The notes: generated by a model from the sequence alone, not told the origin. A stretch of DNA of 27,246 nucleotides from an uncultured Blautia sp. (GCA_900543715.1 UQSX01000034.1:1-27246); one strand, 5' to 3'. Positions 7,636-15,741 are shown, numbered from the stretch's first letter. Program-made: numbers and translations.

Positions 7636-8176
7636 ATTTCTGATCAGACACAGCGCACCTACTCTTGCGGGGCTGAAAACTGCCAATCTCTTCTGGTATC
7701 CCTGGGAAAAGGAAGAAGAATTAAAAGAGGCCCTGGCCCGGTGGAAAGAGATCTTCCTGGAAAAAGGCCTGGATATCCAGGTCATGAAGGTGAATGGGAA
7801 AAGAGCCCTTTTGTATGTTTTCCGGGTGGGAAAACTGAGAGAAGAGCTGAGACGGGAAAAAACAAAAGGGATTTTAAAGACCCAGGGATATTGCTATGAA
7901 ACCTTGGAAGAGGCCATTGAAATCCTGAAAAGCAGAATGGGGGACAATGGAAGTTTTCCTCATGAGGTGGGACTTTTTCTCGGGTATCCGGAAGAGGATG
8001 TCTGGGGATTTATGGTAAATCAGGGAAAGAACTGTAAGTGCAGCGGGTGCTGGAAGGTATACTGTGACGAGTGCTCGGCAATGAAGACTTTCTGCAGGTT
8101 CAAAAAATGCGAAGAAGTCTATCAAAGACTGTTTTTGGCTGGAAAGCCTGTGAGGCAGCTGATCGTGGCTGCTTAA
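7625..8176 (+). CDS. DUF3793 family protein with a cysteine-rich C-terminus
   Basis: 183 aa from the ATG at 7625. The frame is open further upstream, but that stretch lies inside the DUF2325 gene, and GGGGG at 7611-7615 is a fitting ribosome site. Family features are LDKFLIRHSAPTLAGLKTANLF at the start, ALLYVFR, and the FPHEVGLFLGYPEEDV-GFM-GKNCK-WKVY core. The C-terminal part has seven cysteines between residues 137 and 162 (C137, C139, C142, C147, C150, C157, C162), plus C90 earlier, spaced like a metal or iron-sulfur site. Function is unknown. The constant company of DUF2325 and a flavodoxin suggests a redox or iron-linked role, which is inference. Cytoplasmic, with no signal peptide. Confidence 0.85.
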   Translation: MLDKFLIRHSAPTLAGLKTANLFWYPWEKEEELKEALARWKEIFLEKGLDIQVMKVNGKRALLYVFRVGKLREELRREKTKGILKTQGYCYETLEEAIEILKSRMGDNGSFPHEVGLFLGYPEEDVWGFMVNQGKNCKCSGCWKVYCDECSAMKTFCRFKKCEEVYQRLFLAGKPVRQLIVAA

Positions 8177-8209
8177 CATAGAAAATATTTTAAAGAGAGG
8201 TACATATTT

Positions 8210-8632
8210 ATGAAAACAGCAGTTGTATACTGGAGTGGAACAGGCAATACAGAGATCATGGCCCAGGAAGTGGAGCAGGGAATGAAAGACGCAGGAGCAA
8301 AAGTGGAAGTATTTGAAGCTGCGGCTTTTTCTGGAAATAAAATGGGAGAGTACGATGCCATTGCTTTTGGCTGCCCGTCTATGGGTGATGAGGAACTGGA
8401 AGATACAGAATTTGCCCCGATGTTTGATGACTGCAAAAGCGGGCTGTCCGGAAAGAGAGTCGGACTCTTCGGTTCTTACGGCTGGGGAGACGGAGAATGG
8501 ATGCGGAACTGGGAAGTTTCCTGTAAGGCAGAAGGAGCGGATCTGGTTCAGAATGGTGTGATCTGTAATGAGGAGCCGGATGAGGAAGCGAAAGAGGCAT
8601 GCAGGAGCCTTGGAAAGGCTTTGGCACAGTAA
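8210..8632 (+). CDS. Flavodoxin
   Basis: 140 aa, a short-chain FMN-binding electron carrier. The phosphate loop is SGTGNTE at residues 9-15. The two FMN-stacking loops are in the GCPSMGDEELE region and GSYGWGDGEWM, as in clostridial flavodoxins. It replaces ferredoxin in low-potential electron transfer, typically when iron is short. That fits its place as the last gene of a DUF2325-DUF3793 operon with candidate metal-regulator sites, though regulation is inference. GAGAGG lies upstream of the ATG. The gap after DUF3793 is 33 nt with no terminator, and a strong terminator follows. Confidence 0.95.
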   Translation: MKTAVVYWSGTGNTEIMAQEVEQGMKDAGAKVEVFEAAAFSGNKMGEYDAIAFGCPSMGDEELEDTEFAPMFDDCKSGLSGKRVGLFGSYGWGDGEWMRNWEVSCKAEGADLVQNGVICNEEPDEEAKEACRSLGKALAQ

Positions 8633-8657
8633 GTGGTAATTGACGAATAATCCAGAT

Positions 8658-8712
8658 AAAATCAGAGAATCTGACTAACCTGTAGGGGAAGCCGGATCCT
8701 CTGATTTTTTTT
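8658..8712 (+). terminator. Intrinsic terminator after flavodoxin
   Basis: AAATCAGAG (from 8658) pairs with CTCTGATTT, extended by a partly paired GGATC segment, around a loop of about 20 nt. A run of eight T ends at 8712. The -35 box of the maf promoter begins 2 nt later. Confidence 0.85.
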
Positions 8713-8713
8713 G

Positions 8714-8742
8714 TTGCATACCTTAAAGAGACAGGCTATACT
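8714..8742 (+). promoter_or_regulatory. Promoter of maf
   Basis: TTGCAT (8714-8719), a 17-nt spacer and TATACT (8737-8742), 42 nt upstream of the maf ATG. Confidence 0.7.
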
Positions 8743-8784
8743 TAAAGTCAGAAAACAGTGAATCAAAACTTAAAGGAGCATTAC

Positions 8785-9369
8785 ATGAGAAAAATTATAC
8801 TTGCAAGCGCCTCTCCACGGCGCCGGGAGATTTTAGAGAATATTGGTGCGGAATTTGAGGTCTGTCCCGCCAAAGGCGAGGAAAAGATCACGAAGACAGA
8901 TCCCGGAGAGGTGGTAGAAGAACTGTCTCTTCAGAAATGTCGGGAAGTCTTTACAAATCTACAGGGAGATGTGACAGTGATAGGGGCAGATACGGTAGTT
9001 GCTCTGGACGGAAAGATATTTGGAAAGCCGGGTAACTGTGAAGAAGCTGTTGAGATGCTTTCTGCACTGCGGGGACGGAGCCATCAGGTGTTCACTGGGG
9101 TAACGGTTATGGACCGTGAGGGTGAGAAAATCCAGAAGATCACTTTCCATGAAGTTACCAAGGTGAGCTTTTATCCTATGTCAGACAAAGAGATCCAGGA
9201 ATATGTAAAGAGCGGGGAACCTATGGATAAGGCCGGCGCTTACGGTATTCAAGGGAAAGGAACTGTTTTTATACGTGGGATTGAAGGGGATTATCAAAAT
9301 GTGGTAGGCCTGCCGGCGGCAAGGCTTTATCAGGAAATGAAAAATATGGGAATCCAGATCAGGGAGTGA
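8785..9369 (+). CDS. maf: Maf-family nucleoside triphosphate pyrophosphatase (dTTP/UTP type)
   Basis: 194 aa from the ATG at 8785. A GTG nine codons upstream is in frame but has no ribosome site, while GGAG lies 6-7 nt before this ATG and the protein then opens with the family's MRKIILASASPRRREIL. Other Maf blocks are VIGADTVVALDGKIFGKP (catalytic Asp in GADT), SALRGRSHQVFTGV, EYVKSGEPMDKAGAYGIQG and GDYQNVVGLP. Maf proteins hydrolyse dTTP, UTP or modified pyrimidine triphosphates to monophosphates, cleaning the nucleotide pool, and are linked to septum inhibition. It starts an operon with the HAD phosphatase that follows. Confidence 0.93.
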   Translation: MRKIILASASPRRREILENIGAEFEVCPAKGEEKITKTDPGEVVEELSLQKCREVFTNLQGDVTVIGADTVVALDGKIFGKPGNCEEAVEMLSALRGRSHQVFTGVTVMDREGEKIQKITFHEVTKVSFYPMSDKEIQEYVKSGEPMDKAGAYGIQGKGTVFIRGIEGDYQNVVGLPAARLYQEMKNMGIQIRE

Positions 9370-9375
9370 GAAGAC

Positions 9376-10041
9376 ATGTATAAAGCCTGTATTTTTGATT
9401 TAGACGGTACCATCGCTGACACTGTGGAATCCATTGCCTATGTGGGAAATAAAACACTGGCTCATTTTCATTTGCCGTCCATTCCTGTAAAGGACTATAA
9501 TTTTTATGCGGGAAATGGAGCAGATGAGCTGGTACGGAAAATGCTGGAAGCGGTGCCGGGAGGGGATAAGGTAGATTATGAAGAGGTCCGCAAGCTGTAT
9601 AGAAGATGGTTTGAGGAAGATCCCTTTTACCATGTAAAGCCCTTTGAGGGGATTGTAGAACTTTTGGAGGGTCTGAAGGAAGAGGGAATGAAAATTGCTG
9701 TTCTTTCCAATAAACCCCACAGGGCAGCTATAGAAGTGGTGGAGAAGATTTTCGGCAGAGAAATGTTCCACAAGGTCCAGGGACAGACTGAAAAAGTTCC
9801 CAGGAAGCCTTCTCCAAAAGGTGCACTGACTATTGCCGGAGAATTTGCCGTAAAACCGGAGGAATGTCTTTACTTGGGGGATACGGATACAGATATGGAA
9901 ACCGGACACAGGGCTGGGATGTTTACCATAGGGGTGACCTGGGGATTCCGGCCGAGAAAGGAATTGGAAGATCACCGGGCAGATCTGATCGTGGACGCAC
10001 CGGAAGAAATCCTGAAATTTGTAAAAGAAAGCAACACCTGA
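9376..10041 (+). CDS. HAD-IA hydrolase, phosphoglycolate phosphatase-like
   Basis: 221 aa. Motif I is FDLDGTIADT (Asp8/Asp10), followed by a helical cap. Motif II is AVLSNKPH. Motif III lysine is in PRKPSPKG. Motif IV is YLGDTDTDMETGHRAG. The overall pattern (YVGNKTL, YAGNGADELV, GVTWGFRPRKEL) is that of Gph/PGP-like phosphatases, which clear 2-phosphoglycolate and similar small phosphates. Pyrophosphatase (PpaX-like) activity is an alternative. The ribosome site GGGAGTGA overlaps the maf stop (6-nt gap), so both are made together, and both fit a house-cleaning role. Confidence 0.88.
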   Translation: MYKACIFDLDGTIADTVESIAYVGNKTLAHFHLPSIPVKDYNFYAGNGADELVRKMLEAVPGGDKVDYEEVRKLYRRWFEEDPFYHVKPFEGIVELLEGLKEEGMKIAVLSNKPHRAAIEVVEKIFGREMFHKVQGQTEKVPRKPSPKGALTIAGEFAVKPEECLYLGDTDTDMETGHRAGMFTIGVTWGFRPRKELEDHRADLIVDAPEEILKFVKESNT

Positions 10042-10151
10042 AAACTCATTCCGGGTCATGGCACGGAATATTAATTAGACAGTACATGGACAGAAAAGGA
10101 ATGGGTATAAAAGGAGCTGCATACATACAAAATATAAAGGAGGAAATGAGA

Positions 10152-10415
10152 ATGAACGAGTATAGTGATGAATGTATTTTAACTTTTTTGAAAAATCAGG
10201 GGCAGCTTTTTTCTGAACCCGTAGCAGAAACCATGGAGGAGGCAGAAGCCTTTTTGGAGGACTGTATGGCTGCAGTGGTAGATTCTCTGAAAGAAGTACG
10301 TGATTATTTTGAGGAGAATGGTATGGACGTAGAAGGAATGTCTGACCAGGAGCTGGAAGAGTCCAGTGAGGTCTTTCCTCTGCCGGGCGGACAGTATCTG
10401 ATCGTCGAGGGATAA
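10152..10415 (+). CDS. Small acidic protein of unknown function
   Basis: 87 aa. The frame is open far upstream, through the 3' part of the preceding phosphatase gene, but that part is an out-of-frame shadow. AAGGAGG (10137-10143) lies 8 nt before the ATG at 10152 and only 2 nt before an in-frame ATG at 10146, so 10152 is preferred. The protein is strongly acidic, with predicted helices (MEEAEAFLEDCMAAVVDSL, KEVRDYFEENGMDV, SDQELEES) and a short C-terminal beta-like end (VFPLPGGQYLIVEG). It has no signal peptide, membrane segment or known motif. It lies between the phosphatase and the methyltransferase (51 nt before the latter) and probably shares their transcript. I do not recognise the family. 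Confidence 0.65.
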   Translation: MNEYSDECILTFLKNQGQLFSEPVAETMEEAEAFLEDCMAAVVDSLKEVRDYFEENGMDVEGMSDQELEESSEVFPLPGGQYLIVEG

Positions 10416-10466
10416 ATACCTGTGTTCAGAATAGGAAAATTGAAAATCAGGAACAGGAGTGAGACT

Positions 10467-11114
10467 ATGAATAATAACAGACAAGATAGTGGGAAGTTCT
10501 GGGACAGGCGTTCCAGAGTATATGACGCACAGGTGATTCCTGAGTACAAAAGCGCATATAAGAAAACAGTAAAGCGCTCAGTTCATTTCTTGGATAGAGA
10601 AGACAGGGTTCTGGAAATCGGCTGCGGTACAGGAAATGCTACCATTCCCCTTGCCGGCTATGTAAAAGAGATCACGGCCATAGATACTTCCAAAGAAATG
10701 ATGGATAAAGCGAAGAAAAAGGCAGAAAAGGCTGGAAGGACGAATATCCGGTTTATAAAAAAAGATCTTATGGAATTAAGAGAAAAGGCAGGAACTTATG
10801 ATGCAGTGACTGCTTATAATGTACTGCTTTATATAAAAAATCAGGCTGAGGTCCTCAAAAAGGTTTATAGTCTCCTAAAACCGGGAGGAATTTTTATTTC
10901 CGCCACGGACTGTCTGGCCAGAAACCTATCTGTGGCAGCCGCAGAAAAATTCTGGAAAAGCAAGCTGGGCCTGATGCCCTATGTTTCTTTTGAGACTCCT
11001 ATCGGCCTTATGCGGAAAATCCAGAAACATGGTTTTCTGATTCTGGAGATTGTAAACCTCCATCAGAATCCTCCGAATATCTTCATTGTAGCACAGAAAA
11101 TTGAAAAGAAATAA
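10467..11114 (+). CDS. Class I SAM-dependent methyltransferase
   Basis: 215 aa from the ATG at 10467. CAGGAG lies 8 nt upstream, and an earlier in-frame ATG (10422) lacks a site. The Rossmann core is clear: motif I VLEIGCGTGNATIPLA (SAM-binding), motif II acidic residue in ITAIDTSKEM, FIKKDLMEL, motif IV YDAVTAYNVLLYI, and the LKKVYSLLKPGGIFISAT strand-helix. The N-terminus (FWDRRSRVYD) resembles the Methyltransf_11/25 small-molecule groups. The substrate is not readable from sequence. Soluble, and ends just before the CIRCE element, whose hairpin and T-run may also end this transcript. Confidence 0.88.
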   Translation: MNNNRQDSGKFWDRRSRVYDAQVIPEYKSAYKKTVKRSVHFLDREDRVLEIGCGTGNATIPLAGYVKEITAIDTSKEMMDKAKKKAEKAGRTNIRFIKKDLMELREKAGTYDAVTAYNVLLYIKNQAEVLKKVYSLLKPGGIFISATDCLARNLSVAAAEKFWKSKLGLMPYVSFETPIGLMRKIQKHGFLILEIVNLHQNPPNIFIVAQKIEKK

Positions 11115-11120
11115 GAACTA

Positions 11121-11147
11121 TTAGCACTCATTTTTGATGAGTGCTAA
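11121..11147 (+). promoter_or_regulatory. CIRCE element (HrcA operator) of htpG
   Basis: Exact consensus TTAGCACTC-N9-GAGTGCTAA, the binding site of the heat-shock repressor HrcA. It lies 7 nt upstream of the htpG -35 box. As RNA it would form a 9-bp hairpin followed by TTTTTT, so it may also terminate the methyltransferase transcript. Confidence 0.93.
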
Positions 11148-11154
11148 TTTTTTC

Positions 11155-11183
11155 TTGACTTTTCAGATTTTGGGTATTAATAT
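11155..11183 (+). promoter_or_regulatory. Promoter of htpG
   Basis: TTGACT (11155-11160), a 17-nt spacer and TAATAT (11178-11183), immediately downstream of CIRCE. The transcript leader would be about 50 nt. Confidence 0.8.
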
Positions 11184-11241
11184 GTTCTTTAGACAGGGCA
11201 AGCGGCCCAATGCTAAAAGAAAAAAAGGAGATGGATTTATC

Positions 11242-13329
11242 ATGGCTAATAAGCGTGGTACTTTATCAATTAATAGTGACAATATTTTTCCAATCATTAA
11301 AAAATGGCTGTATTCTGATCATGACATATTTGTCCGTGAGATGATTTCTAATGGCTGTGACGCTATTACAAAGCTGAAAAAGCTGGAGGTTATGGGAGAC
11401 TATACTTTCCCGGAAGGTCATAAGAATAAAATCGAAGTTATCGTAAATCCGGAAGAGAAAACTCTGAAGTTTATTGATACGGGTCTTGGTATGACTGCTG
11501 ATGAGGTAGAAGAATATATTACCCAGATCGCCTTTTCAGGTGCTACAGAGTTTCTGGAAAAATACAAAGACAAGACCAATGACGATCAGATCATCGGCCA
11601 TTTTGGACTGGGATTCTATTCTGCATTTATGGTTGCTGATGAGGTGCATATTGATACTCTTTCTTATAAAGAAGGGGCTGCTCCTGTTCACTGGGAATGT
11701 GACGGCGGCACTGAATATGAGATGGGAGAAGGAAACCGCACTCAGGTAGGTACAGAGATTACCCTGTTCTTAAATGAGGACAGCCTGGAGTTTGCCAATG
11801 AGTATAGAATGAGAGAAATCATTGAAAAATACTGTTCTTTCATGCCTGTGGAAATCTTTCTTTCCAAAGCCAATGCCCCTCAGGAATATGAGACTATTGA
11901 AGAGTCTGAACTGAGAGAAGATGACGTGGTTGTAGAACATATCCACGAGGATGCCAAGACAGAGGAAAAAGAAAATGACAAAGGTGAAAAAGAGACGGTA
12001 GAGGTTTCTCCTGCCAGAGATATGGTGAAGATCAACAAGCGTCCGGTTTCTTTAAGCGACACCCATCCTCTGTGGATGAAGCATCCTAATGAGTGTACAG
12101 AAGAGGAATACAAAGAGTTTTACAGAAAAGTTTTTATGGACTATAAAGAGCCTCTGTTCTGGATTCATCTGAATATGGATTATCCTTTTAACTTAAAGGG
12201 TATCCTGTATTTCCCGAAGATCAATATGGAGTATGAATCTATTGAGGGAACTATTAAACTGTACAATAACCAGGTATTTATCGCCGATAATATTAAAGAG
12301 GTGATCCCGGAGTTCCTTATGCTGTTAAAGGGTGTTATCGACTGTCCGGATCTGCCTTTGAACGTATCCAGAAGCGCGCTTCAGAATGATGGATTTGTGA
12401 AGAAGATTTCTGACTATATCAGCAAGAAGGTAGCAGATAAGCTTACTGGAATGTGCAAGACTGACAGAGAAAATTATGAGAAATACTGGGACGATATCAG
12501 CCCGTTTATCAAGTTCGGCTGCATTAAAGACAGCAAATTCTCTGAGAGAATGATGGATTATATCCTCTATAAGAACCTGGATGGAAAATACCTTACACTG
12601 GAGGACTGCATCAAAGAAAATACACCTGAGAAAACAGAAGAAGAGGTAAAGGAAGAGCAGGAACAGGTAACTGAAGAGAATAAAGAGGAGACAGCGAAAG
12701 AAGCTGTGGAAGAAGCTAAAAAAGAGCCTGAAAAGATAAACATTTATTATGTGACAGATGAAGTGCAGCAGAGCCAGTATATTAACATGTTTAAGGAACA
12801 GGGGCTGGATGCAGTAATCCTGAAACATAACATTGACTCTCCTTTTATCTCTCACGTTGAACAGTCAAAGGAGAATGTAAGATTCCTTCGTATTGATGCC
12901 GATGTATCTGAAGCAGTAAAGGAAGAGGATGGAAAGAATCTGGAAGAGGAGACCAAAGAACTGTCAGAAATCTTCAAGAAGGCCCTGAATAAGGAACACC
13001 TGACAGTAAAGGTGGAAAATCTGAAAAATGAGAATGTATCTTCTATGATGACGATTTCCGAAGAAAGCCGCCGTATGCAGGAAATGATGAAAATGTACAA
13101 CATGTATGGTATGGACCCATCTATGTTCGGCGGACAGGAGACACTGGTATTAAATGCCAAAAACAAGCTGGTACAGTATGTACTGGAGCACAAGGATGGA
13201 GAGAATATCCAGATGTTCTGTGAGCAGCTCTATGACCTGGCTCTGCTCAGCCACAGACAGCTTACTCCTGAAGAAATGACCAAATTTGTTGCCAGAAGCA
13301 ATGAAATCATGCTGAAACTGGCTCAGTAA
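11242..13329 (+). CDS. htpG: HtpG, bacterial Hsp90 chaperone
   Basis: 695 aa from the ATG at 11242. Upstream in-frame codons fall in the promoter and CIRCE and are not coding. The GHKL ATPase domain shows REMISNGCDA (catalytic Glu33 and Mg-binding Asn37), FIDTGLGMT, and the lid GHFGLGFYSAFMVAD. A charged linker (about residues 215-255) leads to the middle domain with PLFWIHLNMDYPF, GILYFPK and the conserved VIDCPDLPLNVSRSALQ. A second, very glutamate-rich segment (about residues 456-498) lies before INIYYVTDEVQQSQY. E. coli HtpG (624 aa) has no such insert, which explains most of the extra length. The C-terminal dimerisation part is present. AAGGAG lies 11 nt before the ATG. HrcA/CIRCE control is expected, and a long terminator follows. 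Confidence 0.96.
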   Translation: MANKRGTLSINSDNIFPIIKKWLYSDHDIFVREMISNGCDAITKLKKLEVMGDYTFPEGHKNKIEVIVNPEEKTLKFIDTGLGMTADEVEEYITQIAFSGATEFLEKYKDKTNDDQIIGHFGLGFYSAFMVADEVHIDTLSYKEGAAPVHWECDGGTEYEMGEGNRTQVGTEITLFLNEDSLEFANEYRMREIIEKYCSFMPVEIFLSKANAPQEYETIEESELREDDVVVEHIHEDAKTEEKENDKGEKETVEVSPARDMVKINKRPVSLSDTHPLWMKHPNECTEEEYKEFYRKVFMDYKEPLFWIHLNMDYPFNLKGILYFPKINMEYESIEGTIKLYNNQVFIADNIKEVIPEFLMLLKGVIDCPDLPLNVSRSALQNDGFVKKISDYISKKVADKLTGMCKTDRENYEKYWDDISPFIKFGCIKDSKFSERMMDYILYKNLDGKYLTLEDCIKENTPEKTEEEVKEEQEQVTEENKEETAKEAVEEAKKEPEKINIYYVTDEVQQSQYINMFKEQGLDAVILKHNIDSPFISHVEQSKENVRFLRIDADVSEAVKEEDGKNLEEETKELSEIFKKALNKEHLTVKVENLKNENVSSMMTISEESRRMQEMMKMYNMYGMDPSMFGGQETLVLNAKNKLVQYVLEHKDGENIQMFCEQLYDLALLSHRQLTPEEMTKFVARSNEIMLKLAQ

Positions 13330-13370
13330 ATTCATAAAACAGGCTATAAAATGCCTGACAGAGAAAAAGA

Positions 13371-13433
13371 ATGCTCTGAGAGTTTTCTAAACGCGAAAAT
13401 TTCGTGTAGGAGAAGAATCTCAGAGCGTTTTTT
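13371..13433 (+). terminator. Terminator after htpG, probably bidirectional
   Basis: The 9-bp outer stem GCTCTGAGA/TCTCAGAGC (13373-13381, 13418-13426) encloses an inner hairpin of about 8 bp (ACGCGAAA/TTTCGTGT). TTTTTT follows on the plus strand and a T-rich tract on the minus strand, where the convergent dehydrogenase gene ends. Confidence 0.85.
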
Positions 13434-13491
13434 GTGAAAATTTCTGTTTACCCTTGTACACTGAGGGTACTTATATCTGGAAAGCAAAAAT

Positions 13492-14862
13492 TTATAAATG
13501 TTCTAAGATATGTCTGGCTACATAGACTCCTGAGGCAGAAGCGTGGGAAAGGGAATGGGTAACGCCGCTGCCGTCTCCGATGATATAAAGGCCTTTATAA
13601 GGACTTTCCAGGTTTTCATCAATCTTGACTTCCATATTATAAAATTTCACTTCTACGCCGTAGAGGAGCGTATCGTCATTGGCAGTGCCGGGAGCAATTT
13701 TATCCAGAGCCTGGATCATTTCGATGATACCGTCCAGAATTCGTTTAGGCAGTACCAGGCTTAGGTCTCCAGGTGTGGCTTTGAGGGTAGGCCGCACCAG
13801 TCCTTCATCAATACGGCGGGCAGTACTGCGCCGGCCCCGCATCAGATCTCCGAAGCGCTGGACAATAACCCCTCCTCCCAACATGTTGGACAGTCTGGCA
13901 ATGCTCTCTCCATAGCCGTTGCTGTCATGGAAAGGCTCAGAAAAGTGCTTGGAAACCAGCAGGGCAAAGTTAGTGTTTTCCGTCCGCATATTGACATCTT
14001 CATAACTGTGGCCGTTGGCTGTAATAATGCCGTTAGTATTTTCGTTTACTACAATGCCATAGGGATTCATACAGAAGGTACGAACATTGTCCTCAAACTT
14101 TTCCGTTCTGTATACAATCTTGCTTTCGTAGAGCTCATCGGTGAGATGAGAGAAGATGACTGCCGGAAGTTCTACCCGGACTCCCAGATCCACCCGGTTG
14201 GAAAGGGTGGGGATGGAGAGCTGCCGGCAGACAGATTCCATCCATTTACTGCCGCTGCGGCCTACGGAGACAATACACTTTTCACAGTCCGCAGAAGTAT
14301 TTCCGTAAAATACCCGGAAACCCGGAGATAGGACTTCTACGGAAGATACAGGAGTATTGAAATAAAAATCGACTTTATCTTTTAATTCATGGTACAGGTT
14401 TTCAAGGACCACATAGTTCAGATCTGTTCCCAGATGACGTATAGAGGCGTCTAAAAGATGAAGCTTGTTCTGGAGGCAGAGCTTTTTAAAATGGGTTCCT
14501 GCAGTGGAATACAGCTTTGTGTTTTCTGCACCATGGGAGAGGTTGATCTGGTCCACGTAATTCATCAGATCCAGAGCCGTCTGCCGCCCTATATGTTCGT
14601 ACAGAGTGCCGCCGAAATTGTTGGTGATGTTATATTTGCCGTCTGAAAAGGCTCCTGCGCCGCCGAATCCGCTCATAATGGCACAGGTTTTGCAGTTGAC
14701 ACAGGAGGTTACTTTTTCCCCGTCAATGGGACAGCGGCGTTTTTCCAGGGGATTTCCTGCTTCAAATACGGCAATTTTCAGATTCCGTTGTTCTTTTGTG
14801 AGCTCATAGGCAGAATAGATTCCTCCTGGCCCGGCTCCTATAATGATAATATCGTACTGCAT
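13492..14862 (-). CDS. COG2509-type FAD-dependent dehydrogenase
   Basis: 456 aa. It opens with the dinucleotide fold YDIIIIGAGPGGIYSAYEL and FEAG, followed by a cysteine group C44-x9-C54-x2-C57-x2-C60 and the family signature GFGGAGAFSDGKYN. Later blocks are CIVSVGRSGSKW, VDLGVRVELP, NANGHSYEDV-like segments, GDLMRGRRST and the closing FAD contact LYIIGDGSGVTHSL. This is the widespread but uncharacterised FAD-dependent dehydrogenase group. The conserved cysteines suggest an iron-sulfur or metal centre. GGAGG lies 7-8 nt before the ATG, and the gap from nudC is 24 nt, so it is the last gene of a DUF5721-nudC-dehydrogenase operon. The substrate is unknown. Confidence 0.85.
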   Translation of the reverse strand: MQYDIIIIGAGPGGIYSAYELTKEQRNLKIAVFEAGNPLEKRRCPIDGEKVTSCVNCKTCAIMSGFGGAGAFSDGKYNITNNFGGTLYEHIGRQTALDLMNYVDQINLSHGAENTKLYSTAGTHFKKLCLQNKLHLLDASIRHLGTDLNYVVLENLYHELKDKVDFYFNTPVSSVEVLSPGFRVFYGNTSADCEKCIVSVGRSGSKWMESVCRQLSIPTLSNRVDLGVRVELPAVIFSHLTDELYESKIVYRTEKFEDNVRTFCMNPYGIVVNENTNGIITANGHSYEDVNMRTENTNFALLVSKHFSEPFHDSNGYGESIARLSNMLGGGVIVQRFGDLMRGRRSTARRIDEGLVRPTLKATPGDLSLVLPKRILDGIIEMIQALDKIAPGTANDDTLLYGVEVKFYNMEVKIDENLESPYKGLYIIGDGSGVTHSLSHASASGVYVARHILEHL

Positions 14863-14886
14863 AGCAATTCCTCCATTTGGCTAAGA

Positions 14887-15723
14887 TCAATCCAGCCCTT
14901 TCTTAAACTGGATCATCATCTCCCGTGTCAGGCTCACATCATATTCGTCATAGGGAATATCCTCTCTTTCAAACCACTCTGCTTCAGACAGCTCGTCTTC
15001 CTCCAGAGTGATGTGGTCGCTGCCGTCCAGGTCGCAGTAGAATCCCATCAGGAGACTGCTGGACAGAGACCAGGGCTGGCTTTTATAATAGCGGATATTT
15101 TTGACCTTTAGTCCCACTTCCTCCATAACTTCCCTCTTTACCGTTTCTTCCAGAGTTTCCCCGATTTCTGCAAACCCTGCGATAAGAGCGTAGCGCCGGG
15201 CAGTTCCTCCTGCATATTTAGACATGAGAAGCCGGTTTCCGTTCCGCACACCTACGATTACAGCAGGAGAAATTTTGGGATACTCGGTGTTTTTGCAGTG
15301 AGGACAGTACATCATCCTTTCTCTAGTGTCGTGGATCAGAGAATGTCCGCATTTTCCGCAGAACTTTCTGGTGGAGTACCAGTTGTAAAGCTGATAACCG
15401 GTAATCAGAGCGAAGCCGTTTACCTGGGGGCCCAGATTCCGGAAGATGATAATGTCCTCCATAGTATAACCAGGAAGGGTTTCTAAAGATTCTTCTTGGG
15501 TAAGATAATAATTCCTTCCATCAATGGAGAATAGATAGGTATAAGATTTATAAATCTGGGGATAATATTCCCCAGTATATTGGAAATCAGGGAAGGAAAA
15601 AGTAGCTTCTGTGATTTTTACCAGCACTTTCCGCTTCTGAAAGAAAAGAATACAGTCCCTGCCCTTTGGAGGCACCGGACGGTATTCGTTATGATAGCAG
15701 TGACTGCCAAGATCCTGGATCAT
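14887..15723 (-). CDS. nudC: NADH pyrophosphatase NudC (Nudix hydrolase)
   Basis: 278 aa. A substrate-binding N-terminal domain is followed by a zinc ribbon (C122-x2-C125, C140-x2-C143) and a Nudix domain with a complete box GFAEIGETLEETVKREVMEEVGL split as G183...E-x7-REVMEEVGL, including the metal-binding glutamates. The enzyme splits NAD(H) into NMN(H) and AMP, and in E. coli also removes NAD caps from RNA. The NADH-specific SQPWPFPxS array is only partly kept: SQPW (215-218) is followed by SLSSS. GGAGG lies 8 nt before the ATG. The 18-nt gap from DUF5721 and 24-nt gap to the dehydrogenase place it mid-operon. Confidence 0.92.
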   Translation of the reverse strand: MIQDLGSHCYHNEYRPVPPKGRDCILFFQKRKVLVKITEATFSFPDFQYTGEYYPQIYKSYTYLFSIDGRNYYLTQEESLETLPGYTMEDIIIFRNLGPQVNGFALITGYQLYNWYSTRKFCGKCGHSLIHDTRERMMYCPHCKNTEYPKISPAVIVGVRNGNRLLMSKYAGGTARRYALIAGFAEIGETLEETVKREVMEEVGLKVKNIRYYKSQPWSLSSSLLMGFYCDLDGSDHITLEEDELSEAEWFEREDIPYDEYDVSLTREMMIQFKKGLD

Positions 15724-15741
15724 AGATATAACCTCCGTTTT

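Noticed and set aside
9864..10151. Long open frame ahead of the small acidic protein
   Set aside because: It overlaps the phosphatase gene in another frame; AAGGAGG points to the start at 10152.
11134..11241. Upstream in-frame start for HtpG
   Set aside because: It would begin inside CIRCE and translate the promoter; the family sequence starts at 11242.
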